DNA of 6,365 bases from UBA6115 sp964534515 (GCA_964534515.1 CAZHPW010000104.1:1-6365), one strand, 5' to 3'; shown: positions 1 to 5,929, counted from the first letter of the stretch. The notes: a model not told the origin generated them from the sequence alone. Numbers and translations are program-made.

Positions 1-28
1 TTTTCTCTTATTACTCGTTTCTCCCCGC

Positions 29-56
29 TTGACTTTTCATTAGTAGTCTCTATCTG
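29..56 (+). promoter_or_regulatory. Candidate promoter of the nitroreductase gene
   Basis: A TTGACT -35 hexamer (29-34) is followed after 16 bp by TATCTG (51-56), a weak -10. The -35 is good (5 of 6 to consensus) but the -10 matches only 3 of 6. An alternative -10, CTGAAT at 54-59, would have a 19-bp spacer. The rest of positions 1-90 is T/C-rich, and I see no gene, hairpin or operator there. The assignment rests on consensus matching only. Confidence 0.4.
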
Positions 57-90
57 AATCCTTGGCGTAACGTGGAAAAGAGGAGATGCT

Positions 91-675
91 ATGAGTAAAT
101 CACGTGTTGAGGCGGTGCAAAACGCCATTTTCTCCCGCAGGAGTGTGCGAAGCTTTCAGGACAACCAGCCGGTATCGGATGAAGCCCTGCAACTGCTGCT
201 GGAAGCCGGCATGGCGGGGCCGTCCGCCTGCAACCTGCAGCCCTGGGAGTATGTGGTGGTCAGGGAGCAAAAGATGCTTGATGAAATTAGGAAAATCGCG
301 CCTTACGGCGATTACAACGCGCCGCTGGCCATCATCGTCTGCGCAAACACCGAAGGCATCCCCTGGGAAGGGGAAGGCTGGATGATAGATTGCGGCGCGG
401 CGGTGGAAAACATGATGCTGCTGGCGGCCGCCATGGGCCTGGGCTCCGTCTGGATAGGGGAGTATGGCGAGAATAAGCTGCGGGAATTGTTTTTGATACC
501 GCCGTTTATCCATGTCATGAACCTGGTCTATTTTGGCTATCCCAGGGAAGAATCCCGTCCCAAGACCCGCTTTAATCCGGACGCGGTGCATGATGGGCAA
601 TATGATGTGAACAGAAAGCGCACGATGCGCCGAATTGGTGACCCGGACAACGCGGTGTTGTGGCGCGCGGATTAG
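91..675 (+). CDS. Nitroreductase family FMN-dependent oxidoreductase
   Basis: A 194-residue protein of the nitroreductase superfamily: FMN-binding, usually homodimeric cytoplasmic enzymes that use NAD(P)H to reduce nitro compounds, quinones or flavins. Visible signatures are RRSVRSF (residues 16-22), which contacts the FMN phosphate; PSACNLQPW (44-52), the family's P-S-x-x-N-x-Q-P-W segment; the helix DCGAAVENMMLLAAAMGLGS (100-119) at the dimer/FMN interface; and FGYP (148-151) near the end of the core fold. Length is normal for the short form of the family. A tail of about 20 residues after the usual VHxxxY ending is rich in Arg and Asp and may be lineage specific. The ATG has an AGGAG site (81-85) five bases upstream. 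The physiological substrate cannot be told from sequence. The gene ends 13 bp from the convergent methyltransferase gene. Confidence 0.93.
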   Translation: MSKSRVEAVQNAIFSRRSVRSFQDNQPVSDEALQLLLEAGMAGPSACNLQPWEYVVVREQKMLDEIRKIAPYGDYNAPLAIIVCANTEGIPWEGEGWMIDCGAAVENMMLLAAAMGLGSVWIGEYGENKLRELFLIPPFIHVMNLVYFGYPREESRPKTRFNPDAVHDGQYDVNRKRTMRRIGDPDNAVLWRAD

Positions 676-688
676 GGACGGTGGGGGA

Positions 689-1510
689 TTACCTGGCGGC
701 TTTCCGCATCACCGCGCATAGGGTTTGGGATTCCGGGCTGAAGGGGTGGCCTTCCATATCGGCGTAAAAGCCCTGCGGGGTGAAGCCGAAGGCGGACATC
801 TCGTCTGTAAGGGGCTCTTTGGTGAAAGTGGTATCCCAGATGTTGTAATCCCTGATGGCGTCCTCCTCAATGACCACATGGCGCGACAGGCTGATAGGCC
901 CATCATAGCAGGCGTCCAGGCTTATAAGCAGATGCGGCTTGTCGCTCCAGAAGCCGCCGCCGGGGCAGTTTTGCCAGGATGTGATTTCCTTAAAACCTTC
1001 ATACCGCGCGGGCGTGAACACATCCAGGATGAAGAGCCCGCCCGGCTTGAGCGCTTGATTGACCTTGCGCAGCAGGGCTTTTCTGTCCTCCTTGACCAAC
1101 GCGCCATAGTCGCACCAGATGAGGGTGACCGCGTCAAAGGCGGCTTCAAACTCCATGTCCAGGTAGTTCATGTGCAGGTAGTTGGTATCCGGGTCGTGCG
1201 CTTTGGCCCAGTTTAAAGAGCGCGCTGACAGGTCCACGCCGGTCACGTGGAAGCCCTTTTGCGCGAACAATTTGGTATACAGCCCCGGCCCGCAACCCAG
1301 GTCCAAGAGGGCCGCGCCTGAGGGCAAAAGGCCCGCGAGCCAGTCCACGGAGCGCCTGATGGTCTGCGGCCTGCGGCTGGCGGCGTCCGTGTCAGGACTC
1401 AGGTGCGCTTTGAGCATGCCCTTTGAGATGTGTTCGTCGTCCCAGAATTTGTGTACGGTTTTCTCGTATAAAGCGGGCTTTTGCAGGAGTGATTGGAGTT
1501 TCTGATACAT
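689..1510 (-). CDS. Class I SAM-dependent methyltransferase, substrate unknown
   Basis: A 273-residue soluble protein with the Rossmann-like class I methyltransferase core. Motif I is LLDLGCGPG (68-76), the glycine-rich loop that binds S-adenosylmethionine. The acidic end of strand beta-2 is GVDLS (91-95), which should hold the ribose hydroxyls. Motif III is the LKPGG turn (154-158), followed by the strand LFILDVFT (159-166). The N-terminal 60 residues (with FWDDEHISKGML at 22-33) form an extra helical cap, and residues 170-273 form a C-terminal region that probably shapes the substrate site. No motif points to DNA, rRNA, protein or a small molecule as acceptor, so I assign none. Start: ATG at 1510 with AAGGAG (plus-strand 1517-1522) six bases upstream. 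It is divergent from the ATL gene across a 70-bp gap and convergent with the nitroreductase gene. Confidence 0.9.
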   Translation of the reverse strand: MYQKLQSLLQKPALYEKTVHKFWDDEHISKGMLKAHLSPDTDAASRRPQTIRRSVDWLAGLLPSGAALLDLGCGPGLYTKLFAQKGFHVTGVDLSARSLNWAKAHDPDTNYLHMNYLDMEFEAAFDAVTLIWCDYGALVKEDRKALLRKVNQALKPGGLFILDVFTPARYEGFKEITSWQNCPGGGFWSDKPHLLISLDACYDGPISLSRHVVIEEDAIRDYNIWDTTFTKEPLTDEMSAFGFTPQGFYADMEGHPFSPESQTLCAVMRKAAR

Positions 1511-1537
1511 TTGCTTCTCCTTGGTTAACCGGATTGC

Positions 1538-1545
1538 TATATAAT
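1538..1545 (+). promoter_or_regulatory. Candidate -10 element(s) in the divergent methyltransferase/ATL promoter region
   Basis: A perfect TATAAT (1540-1545) sits 35 bp ahead of the ATL start codon, inside the only AT-rich patch between the two divergent genes. No good -35 hexamer lies at 16-18 bp. An overlapping reading is TGC-TATATA, an extended -10 at 1535-1543. On the minus strand the same patch gives TATATA or TATAGC, with TTATCA (plus 1559-1564) as a possible -35, so both genes may fire from overlapping elements. Confidence 0.4.
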
Positions 1546-1580
1546 GCTAATTGTTCATTGATAAGGAAAGGAGCCGCCGG

Positions 1581-1877
1581 ATGCAGGAAGAGCGTTTTTC
1601 CGACCGGGTTTACCGCGTCCTGGCTTTGATTCCAAGGGGCAAGGTGGTTTCCTATGGCCATGTCGCCCGCTTGCTTGGCGCGCCGCGCGCCGCCCGCCAG
1701 GTGGGCTGGGCGATGCGTCATTGCCCGGACAACCTGCCCTGGCACCGGGTCATCAAGGCTGACGGCAGTATCGCCAAGGGGGTTTACTCCCCGCTTTGCC
1801 GGGCGATGCTGGAGGAGGAGGGCGTTGCCTTCCTTGCGGACGGCCGGGTGGATATGGACAGGCATCGGTGGGAGTAG
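1581..1877 (+). CDS. Alkyltransferase-like protein (ATL), MGMT-fold, catalytic Cys replaced by Trp
   Basis: A 98-residue protein equal to the C-terminal DNA-binding domain of O6-alkylguanine-DNA alkyltransferase. The active-site motif, PCHRV in true alkyltransferases, reads PWHRV here (residues 53-57, Trp54). That is the hallmark of ATL proteins, which bind O6-alkylguanine, flip it out and flag it for nucleotide excision repair without removing the alkyl group. Other family features are the helix-turn-helix start IPRGKVVSYGHVARLLG (17-33), with Tyr25 at the conserved base-flipping position, and ARQVGWAMR (38-46), with Arg39 as the expected arginine finger. The size is typical for bacterial ATLs. 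ATG at 1581 is preferred over the in-frame TTG at 1551 because AAAGGAG (1567-1573) lies 7 bases before the ATG. The gene converges on an AlkD-family gene with a 7-bp gap. Confidence 0.92.
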   Translation: MQEERFSDRVYRVLALIPRGKVVSYGHVARLLGAPRAARQVGWAMRHCPDNLPWHRVIKADGSIAKGVYSPLCRAMLEEEGVAFLADGRVDMDRHRWE

Positions 1878-1884
1878 CTAGCAG

Positions 1885-2598
1885 CTAATCGGCGGCCGCT
1901 TTTCGCAGGCTCTTCAAATATTCCTTTCTTTCATCTGAAATCTGATAGCTGTCCACCGCTTTTTGAATGGTTTTCAGGTGGGTAAAGCGGTCCAGGCGGT
2001 GACACTCAATGAGGGGCAGGGTGGCGTCCCACTGGCGCACCAGCGCCATGCTGAAATACCAGGCGCGCATCATGTTGACATAGTATTCCGGGCTTTCAAT
2101 TTGGGCGACCAGCTCCAGCTGTTCCGGTTCAAAATGCTCGCCCAGGTAATTGGCCATCAGGACACCGATGGCAAAGCGCTTGGTGTAGGTATGCGGGGAG
2201 GAGAGCCAGGCATTGACGTGTCTTAACGTCTCCTCCGGCTGCTGCAAAAAGGCCTTCGCGCTCAAGGCGTCGCAGGTAGCCCAGTTGTCCACATAGGGTA
2301 AAAAGGCTTCGGTCAGTTCAAAGGCGGCGTCCGCCTCCTTCACCATGCCCAAGAGGCAGGCGTGCAGGCTGTTTTCCTCAAAGGTTTCATGCGGCAGGGC
2401 GGCCATGAAGGCGGCGGCCTCGCCGTTTTTATGTACCTGCTTGGCCAGCGCGCGCAGCGCGGGCGTCCGGACGCCCAGGATGCGCTCTTTGTCCAGCGTG
2501 GGAATCAGTTTGGCGACAAAGTCCCGGTATTTGGGGTCGGATAGCGCCCTGAGGCGGTCTTTGATGGGCAGGATGCTTGGTTCTTTGGGGTCTTTCAT
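1885..2598 (-). CDS. DNA alkylation repair protein, AlkD-family HEAT-repeat glycosylase
   Basis: A 237-residue all-helical protein of the AlkD family, whose studied members excise N3- and N7-alkylpurines as cationic base lesions by wrapping DNA in HEAT-like repeats without flipping the base. Diagnostic segments are GVRTPALRALAK (42-53), VDNWATCDALSAK (103-115), YTKRFAIGVLM (138-148), YVNMMRAWYFS (173-183) and KTIQKAVDS (209-217). Trp106 and Asp110 keep the W-x3-D spacing of the catalytic Trp109/Asp113 pair of Bacillus cereus AlkD, and Trp180 could match its Trp187, so activity is plausible. This is alignment by eye. Start: ATG at 2598 has AAGGAGG (plus 2606-2612) seven bases upstream. An in-frame upstream extension of 12 codons would run across that ribosome binding site and is rejected. 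It is convergent with the ATL gene and divergent from the marR operon. Confidence 0.92.
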   Translation of the reverse strand: MKDPKEPSILPIKDRLRALSDPKYRDFVAKLIPTLDKERILGVRTPALRALAKQVHKNGEAAAFMAALPHETFEENSLHACLLGMVKEADAAFELTEAFLPYVDNWATCDALSAKAFLQQPEETLRHVNAWLSSPHTYTKRFAIGVLMANYLGEHFEPEQLELVAQIESPEYYVNMMRAWYFSMALVRQWDATLPLIECHRLDRFTHLKTIQKAVDSYQISDERKEYLKSLRKAAAD

Positions 2599-2697
2599 GG
2601 TGGTTCCTCCTTGGGAAGGGTGTTTGCGGCTCACACAGCAAGATATTCAAATTGGTCAGGGCTGTCAGGGCGGGCCTGGCTGCGTTTTGTTGAGCTC

Positions 2698-2706
2698 AGT
2701 ATACCA
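2698..2706 (-). promoter_or_regulatory. Candidate extended -10 promoter of the AlkD-family gene
   Basis: Read on the minus strand, TGG-TATACT is an extended -10 element with five of six bases matching TATAAT. No convincing -35 lies upstream, which is tolerable for extended -10 promoters. Transcription would begin near plus 2691 and give a leader of about 90 nt. That leader holds a short tandem repeat, GTCAGGGC at 2655-2662 and 2664-2671, of unknown meaning, and no clear hairpin. Confidence 0.45.
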
Positions 2707-2743
2707 CGCGCCGCACTGGGATTCCGCATTTGAAAAATGGGGC

Positions 2744-2771
2744 TTGACGAGGACGCCGGGGCGGGTATAAT
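2744..2771 (+). promoter_or_regulatory. Promoter of the marR-degV operon
   Basis: TTGACG (2744-2749) and a perfect TATAAT (2766-2771) are 16 bp apart, the best sigma-A-type promoter in the window. The expected start point, near 2778, falls inside the palindromic operator that follows, so a bound repressor would block initiation directly. The leader to the ATG is about 43 nt. Confidence 0.8.
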
Positions 2772-2774
2772 TGC

Positions 2775-2803
2775 TTTGAAGTTCAAAAGGTTTGAACTTC
2801 AAG
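2775..2803 (+). promoter_or_regulatory. Double palindromic operator, FabT/MarR-type
   Basis: Two palindromes lie side by side: TTTGAAGTTCAAA (2775-2787) and TTTGAACTTCAAG (2791-2803), with centres 16 bp apart. Together they also form a perfect 12-bp inverted repeat (2776-2787 with 2791-2802) around AGG. Each unit fits TTTGA-N3-TCAAA; the right one ends in AAG. From memory, this matches the core of the streptococcal FabT site, TTTGATTATCAAA. Its place at the transcription start of a marR gene strongly suggests autorepression. As RNA it could also fold into a hairpin, but no T-run follows, so it is not a terminator. Confidence 0.8.
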
Positions 2804-2820
2804 ATTTAAGAGGAGGTCCC

Positions 2821-3276
2821 ATGCAGGAAACCCGTGAGGTATTAAACCGCTTTCTTGTGGAGGTCTTCCACAGCATCCTGCGCCTGGAGGAGATCTACAT
2901 CCGGGAGGCGGGGTATGAGGACCTGTCCATTACCGAGATGCACGTCATTGAATCGGTGTGCATCGCCGTGAAGGAAGGCCGCAACACCGCCAAGGAGATT
3001 GCCGCGATTCGTGGCGTGACACCGGGCACCCTGTCCACCACCGTTAAGGTGCTGGAGAAAAAGGGCTACCTGCGCCGTGAGCGTGACGCCGCGGACGGCC
3101 GCCTGGTCTGGCTCTGGCCGACACAGCAGGGGGATAGAGCCTTCGCCTCTCATGAACAGATTCATCACCGGATGGTGGACAACGTCCTGGAGCCCTTGAG
3201 TGAAACCGACGCCCGGGCGCTGGCCGGCGCCCTTGAAAGATTGAGCAACTTCTTCAACACAGAAAGGACAGCCTGA
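2821..3276 (+). CDS. MarR-family transcriptional regulator, FabT-like
   Basis: A 151-residue winged-helix dimeric regulator. N- and C-terminal helices (about 1-30 and 110-151) should form the dimer interface. The DNA-binding core runs from LSITEMHVIES (35-45) through the recognition helix GVTPGTLSTTVKVLEKKGYL (65-84) to the wing RERDAADGRLVWLWPT (86-101). The LSITEMHVIE and VTPGTLSTTV...LEKKGYL segments resemble, from memory, FabT of streptococci (ISIKEMHTID, VTLGTVTTS...LERKGYI), which represses fatty-acid synthesis genes with acyl-ACP as corepressor. ATG at 2821 is chosen because AGGAGG (2811-2816) precedes it and an upstream in-frame start would lie before the promoter's start point. The gene is cotranscribed with the degV gene, whose ATG lies one base after this stop. 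It is probably autoregulated through the palindromes at 2775-2803. FabT identity is an inference; membership of the MarR family is secure. Confidence 0.92.
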   Translation: MQETREVLNRFLVEVFHSILRLEEIYIREAGYEDLSITEMHVIESVCIAVKEGRNTAKEIAAIRGVTPGTLSTTVKVLEKKGYLRRERDAADGRLVWLWPTQQGDRAFASHEQIHHRMVDNVLEPLSETDARALAGALERLSNFFNTERTA

Positions 3277-3277
3277 C

Positions 3278-4120
3278 ATGATTCAGATTTTTGCTGACAG
3301 CACCTGTGACTTAAGCCCCCAGCAGCTGGAGGCCATGGACATCAAGACCCTGCCGCTGACCATCCACTTTGGCAATGACACCTATCGTGACGGCATCGAC
3401 CTGGACTCCGTCACCTTCTATGAAAAACTGGCCACCGCCAAGAAACTGCCCACCACCTCGCAAATCAGCCCCGGGGAGTTTGAAATGGCCTTCACGCCCA
3501 TTCTTCAGTCCGGTAAGGACCTGCTGGTCATCACCCTGGCCTCCGCCTTGAGCGCGACAAACGCCTCCGCCCAGACCGCCGCGCAAAACACCGACCCCAA
3601 GCGCGTGCACGTGGTGGATTCCATGTCCGGTTCCTTTGGCCACTCCCTGCTTTTGCACTGGGCGTGCAAACTGCGGGATGAAGGCAAACTGAACGCTGAG
3701 CAAATCGCGCAGGAACTGCGCGCCCTGGCCCCGCGCATCCGCCTGTACGCGGTGGTGGATACCTTGAAGTATCTAAAGATGGGCGGCCGCCTGTCCGGCT
3801 CCGCCGCGCTGATTGGCGGGCTTTTGAACATCAAGCCCCTCATCGCCGTGCAGGAAGGCAAGGTCAACGCCATCGGCAAAATCCGCGGCGAGCGCAAGGT
3901 GGTCAAATCCCTCCTGGAACATGTCATGGCCGCCAAGCCCGACCTCAAATATGGGCTGAGCTTTGGCAACAGCGTCGCCAAGCCCCTGATGGCGGAAACC
4001 ATTGAGGCCTTTAAGCCGCTCATCGGGGACACCGTGGTGTATGAGGGCAACCTGGGCGCCGTCATCGGCACGCATACCGGCCCCGGCGTGGTCGGCGTAG
4101 GCTTTGTGGTCCAGGAATAA
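3278..4120 (+). CDS. DegV family fatty-acid-binding protein (FakB-like)
   Basis: A 280-residue two-domain DegV protein. Members bind one fatty acid in a buried pocket, and FakB members present it to the kinase FakA to make acyl-phosphate for phospholipid synthesis. Motifs in order: FADSTCDLS (5-13); LPTTSQISPGEF (57-68), the T-S-Q segment that touches the carboxylate; ITLASALSATNASA (85-98); the VDTLKYLKMGGRLSG stretch; LLNIKPLI; and the C-terminal IGTHTGPGVVGVGF, where the family has a conserved H-x-GPG. Length is normal. The start codon overlaps nothing but lies one base after the marR stop, with AAAGGA (3263-3268) inside the marR end, so translation is probably coupled. No fakA is in the window. 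Whether it prefers saturated or unsaturated fatty acids cannot be read from sequence. Confidence 0.93.
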   Translation: MIQIFADSTCDLSPQQLEAMDIKTLPLTIHFGNDTYRDGIDLDSVTFYEKLATAKKLPTTSQISPGEFEMAFTPILQSGKDLLVITLASALSATNASAQTAAQNTDPKRVHVVDSMSGSFGHSLLLHWACKLRDEGKLNAEQIAQELRALAPRIRLYAVVDTLKYLKMGGRLSGSAALIGGLLNIKPLIAVQEGKVNAIGKIRGERKVVKSLLEHVMAAKPDLKYGLSFGNSVAKPLMAETIEAFKPLIGDTVVYEGNLGAVIGTHTGPGVVGVGFVVQE

Positions 4121-4136
4121 CATTTGAGACTAAATG

Positions 4137-4169
4137 AAAGAGGAGCGGAAACGCTCCTCTTTTTCTTTT
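4137..4169 (+). terminator. Rho-independent terminator after degV, probably bidirectional
   Basis: An 11-bp perfect stem, AAAGAGGAGCG (4137-4147) with CGCTCCTCTTT (4152-4162), is closed by a GAAA tetraloop (4148-4151) and runs into a T-rich tract. It ends the marR-degV transcript 16 bp after the stop. The hydrolase gene on the other strand stops at 4168, so the same hairpin, with a poorer T-tract (CTTTCATTTA), can also end that transcript. Confidence 0.9.
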
Positions 4170-5793
4170 AGTCTTGTAGATATCGGATGTCATAGAGCAT
4201 CAAAGCGCCGGACGGGCTTTTGCCGCGGATGCCGATACGCTTTAAGGATTTTATGTCAATGCCTTCAACGTCGGAGAGGGCGATGATTTGTGTCAGGAGC
4301 GGTGTGGCGTGGCTGAATACCGCCCGGCCGGTCGGGTCTTCCTCCACCTGACCTTTCTCTACAAACAGGCTGAGGTCCTTGCCGCTGTCAAAGGGCAGGG
4401 CGGCCTGCTTGCCCCCGCTGTCTTCCAGCAGCAATTCCAGGGCCAGACCGGCCTTGTTGTTGGGGCTGGTGGCGTCCGCCGCCCAGTAGAGCAGCAGATG
4501 GCCGGAAGCGGAGAGCGGCTCTTTCAAAGGAAGGATGTCCAGATAGACAACTTCCCCGGGCTTGTCCCAGCTCAGCCGGTACAGCTTGGCATGGCTGCCC
4601 GGGCTGCCGTCAAAGCCGGGTACGATAAAGGCTCCGCTGTCTGCGGCATTGTCCTGGATACCGGAGGATTGCAGGTAATTAAGCGCCATGCCCTCCACAT
4701 GGGTACCCGGCTTGTCCTTGCCGGAGGGGGTAATCAGGCCCCTGGCCTCCGGCGCGTACAGGGTGAGCGCGGTGGGCAGGGGATAGGAGGTAAAAACACC
4801 GCCCATGGCTATGCTGACAAGGCCTGGCTTGCCCGCCTGGCTCGCGGTCATTGTCTCGCCCACAAAGCGGCTCACATACTCCTGGATGTCTTCGCTTGGC
4901 GCCAGCGCCGTGCCTTTAAAGGTAAGGGGGTCATTTGTCCCGTCCAGTTGGGCGTTGATGCCGGCGTGGTTCATGCTGTGCGTGTAGGCGCACAGGACGG
5001 GCACGTTGGGCTTTGACACCTGCATGGCGTTCATCCAATTGGAATAGCCCGGCTGGTCTTTCACATCGCCGTCAAACTGGGGCAAAAGAACGGCTGTGGG
5101 CACGCCGGGGGCGGCCAGTATGCCGCCGCCCTTGGTGGGCAAGGGATAGGGGTCCTGCCCGATGACCTTTTGCCCGTCCTCTGACATCACGCCGATATAA
5201 CTGGTGGGCGCCAGGAGGACGCAGGCGGGCACCTGCAGGCCTTTGTCCTTATAATAATTTGCCAGAAGCGGGGCCATCCCGCCGCCCCTGGAATGGCCGA
5301 TGAAAACCAGTGTATTGATTTGCGCCTTGTCTTTGAGTGCGATACCAAAGATGTCCTCGCCCGCGTCCGCGGCCTTGAGCGCCTTTAGGTGGGCGTCCAC
5401 CAGGTCAATGGCCAGCTCCACCTCATCCCCGCTTTCATTCGCGTATAGCGGGTTTAAGTCCATGGCCAGGGTCAGGTAACCTCTGCCCGCCAAAGCCCGA
5501 ACCAGGTAGTCAAGGCCCTGGTAGTAAGGGGTCTTGTCAGCCTCGTCCTTTAGGTGCCTGCCATGCAGCAGGAAGGCGACAGGCGAGGTCTCAGCCTGCG
5601 GTACGCCGATGAGGCCTTGGTGGGTCAGGCCTTGTCCATCTTTAAAACTGTATTCCTTCACCTCAAAAGGCAGGTTGGGGCTTTTCAAGGCTGCCTGTAT
5701 GTCCCCGGCGAAAGCATATTCCGGCAGGGCGGTCAGAAGCACAACCGCGAGAACGATGGACAGGAAGCGGCGGAACGAAGATACGTCTGTCAT
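4168..5793 (-). CDS. Secreted alpha/beta hydrolase with C-terminal beta-rich domain
   Basis: A 541-residue exported protein. A Sec signal peptide has RR at 8-9, a hydrophobic core (10-23) and a likely cut after AFA (27-29). There is no lipobox cysteine, so it is probably released. Residues 30 to about 310 form an alpha/beta hydrolase domain: LLHGRH (75-80) gives the HG oxyanion region, GHSRGGG (166-172) the nucleophile elbow with Ser168, LPQFDGDV (237-244) the likely acid (Asp241 or Asp243), and NHAGIN (275-280) the likely catalytic His276. The remaining part, including a WDKPGEVVYLDILPL stretch and a YWAAD stretch, looks beta-rich, perhaps a jelly-roll accessory domain. Esterase or lipase action is plausible but the substrate is unknown. 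ATG at 5793 is chosen over the TTG just before it because AAGGAGG (plus 5801-5807) sits 7 bases away. Confidence 0.88.
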   Translation of the reverse strand: MTDVSSFRRFLSIVLAVVLLTALPEYAFAGDIQAALKSPNLPFEVKEYSFKDGQGLTHQGLIGVPQAETSPVAFLLHGRHLKDEADKTPYYQGLDYLVRALAGRGYLTLAMDLNPLYANESGDEVELAIDLVDAHLKALKAADAGEDIFGIALKDKAQINTLVFIGHSRGGGMAPLLANYYKDKGLQVPACVLLAPTSYIGVMSEDGQKVIGQDPYPLPTKGGGILAAPGVPTAVLLPQFDGDVKDQPGYSNWMNAMQVSKPNVPVLCAYTHSMNHAGINAQLDGTNDPLTFKGTALAPSEDIQEYVSRFVGETMTASQAGKPGLVSIAMGGVFTSYPLPTALTLYAPEARGLITPSGKDKPGTHVEGMALNYLQSSGIQDNAADSGAFIVPGFDGSPGSHAKLYRLSWDKPGEVVYLDILPLKEPLSASGHLLLYWAADATSPNNKAGLALELLLEDSGGKQAALPFDSGKDLSLFVEKGQVEEDPTGRAVFSHATPLLTQIIALSDVEGIDIKSLKRIGIRGKSPSGALMLYDIRYLQD

Positions 5794-5826
5794 CAACCCA
5801 CCTCCTTGAATGTTTCAGCTAAAAGG

Positions 5827-5855
5827 ATGGTAGCACAACACCAAAGCAATTTGAA
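5827..5855 (-). promoter_or_regulatory. Candidate promoter of the secreted hydrolase
   Basis: On the minus strand, TTCAAA (plus 5850-5855) and TACCAT (plus 5827-5832) are 17 bp apart. Each matches four of six consensus bases, and a TGC just before the -10 makes it an extended -10. The start point would be near plus 5820, giving a leader of about 27 nt. Confidence 0.45.
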
Positions 5856-5862
5856 CCTCAGC
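5850..5862 (+). promoter_or_regulatory. Possible degenerate operator copy, TTTGA-N3-TCA
   Basis: TTTGAACCTCAGC matches the right-hand operator unit of the marR-degV operon at 10 of 13 positions, but one half is degraded (TCAGC instead of TCAAA). It overlaps the predicted -35 of the hydrolase promoter, where a bound repressor would interfere. The match is weak, and a closer one occurs by chance inside the degV coding sequence, so this is only a lead. Confidence 0.25.
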
Positions 5863-5894
5863 CGCCCGCGTTTTTGTGGGATGACACAAGCGTC

Positions 5895-5923
5895 TTGCGC
5901 TCTTTTCTGATATCTGATACACT
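5895..5923 (+). promoter_or_regulatory. Candidate promoter of the proS T-box leader
   Basis: TTGCGC (5895-5900) and TACACT (5918-5923) have a 17-bp spacer, and TGA just before the -10 makes it an extended -10. The -35 is weak (3 of 6) and the -10 fair (4 of 6). The predicted start near 5930 lies just ahead of T-box Stem I, which supports the placement. Confidence 0.5.
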
Positions 5924-5929
5924 GCCTTT

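Noticed and set aside
725..1216. A 163-codon open frame on the plus strand across the methyltransferase gene.
   Set aside because: Antisense shadow of a gene with clear SAM-binding motifs; high GC leaves few stops, and there is no recognisable protein or ribosome binding site.
1551..1580. An upstream TTG start for the ATL gene, adding 10 residues.
   Set aside because: The ATG at 1581 has a well-spaced AAAGGAG, and the extra residues lie across that site and just after the TATAAT box.
2599..2634. A 12-codon N-terminal extension of the AlkD-family protein.
   Set aside because: The extension would be coded by the AAGGAGG ribosome binding site of the internal ATG at 2598, which is the better start.
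2776..2802. The 12-bp inverted repeat read as a terminator or attenuator.
   Set aside because: No T-run follows, the arms are A/T-rich, and each arm is itself a palindrome, which fits protein binding rather than an RNA stem.
2737..2820. A 28-codon N-terminal extension of the MarR protein.
   Set aside because: It begins before the promoter's predicted start point and runs through the operator and ribosome binding site.
3823..3835. TTTGAACATCAAG, a 12-of-13 match to the right marR operator unit, inside degV.
   Set aside because: It encodes part of the conserved DegV segment LLNIKPL in frame, so protein conservation explains it. It is a warning that single operator-like matches can be accidental.
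4288..5016. A 242-codon open frame on the plus strand across the hydrolase gene.
   Set aside because: Antisense shadow in GC-rich DNA; the minus-strand gene has a signal peptide and a complete triad, while the plus frame has no family pattern.
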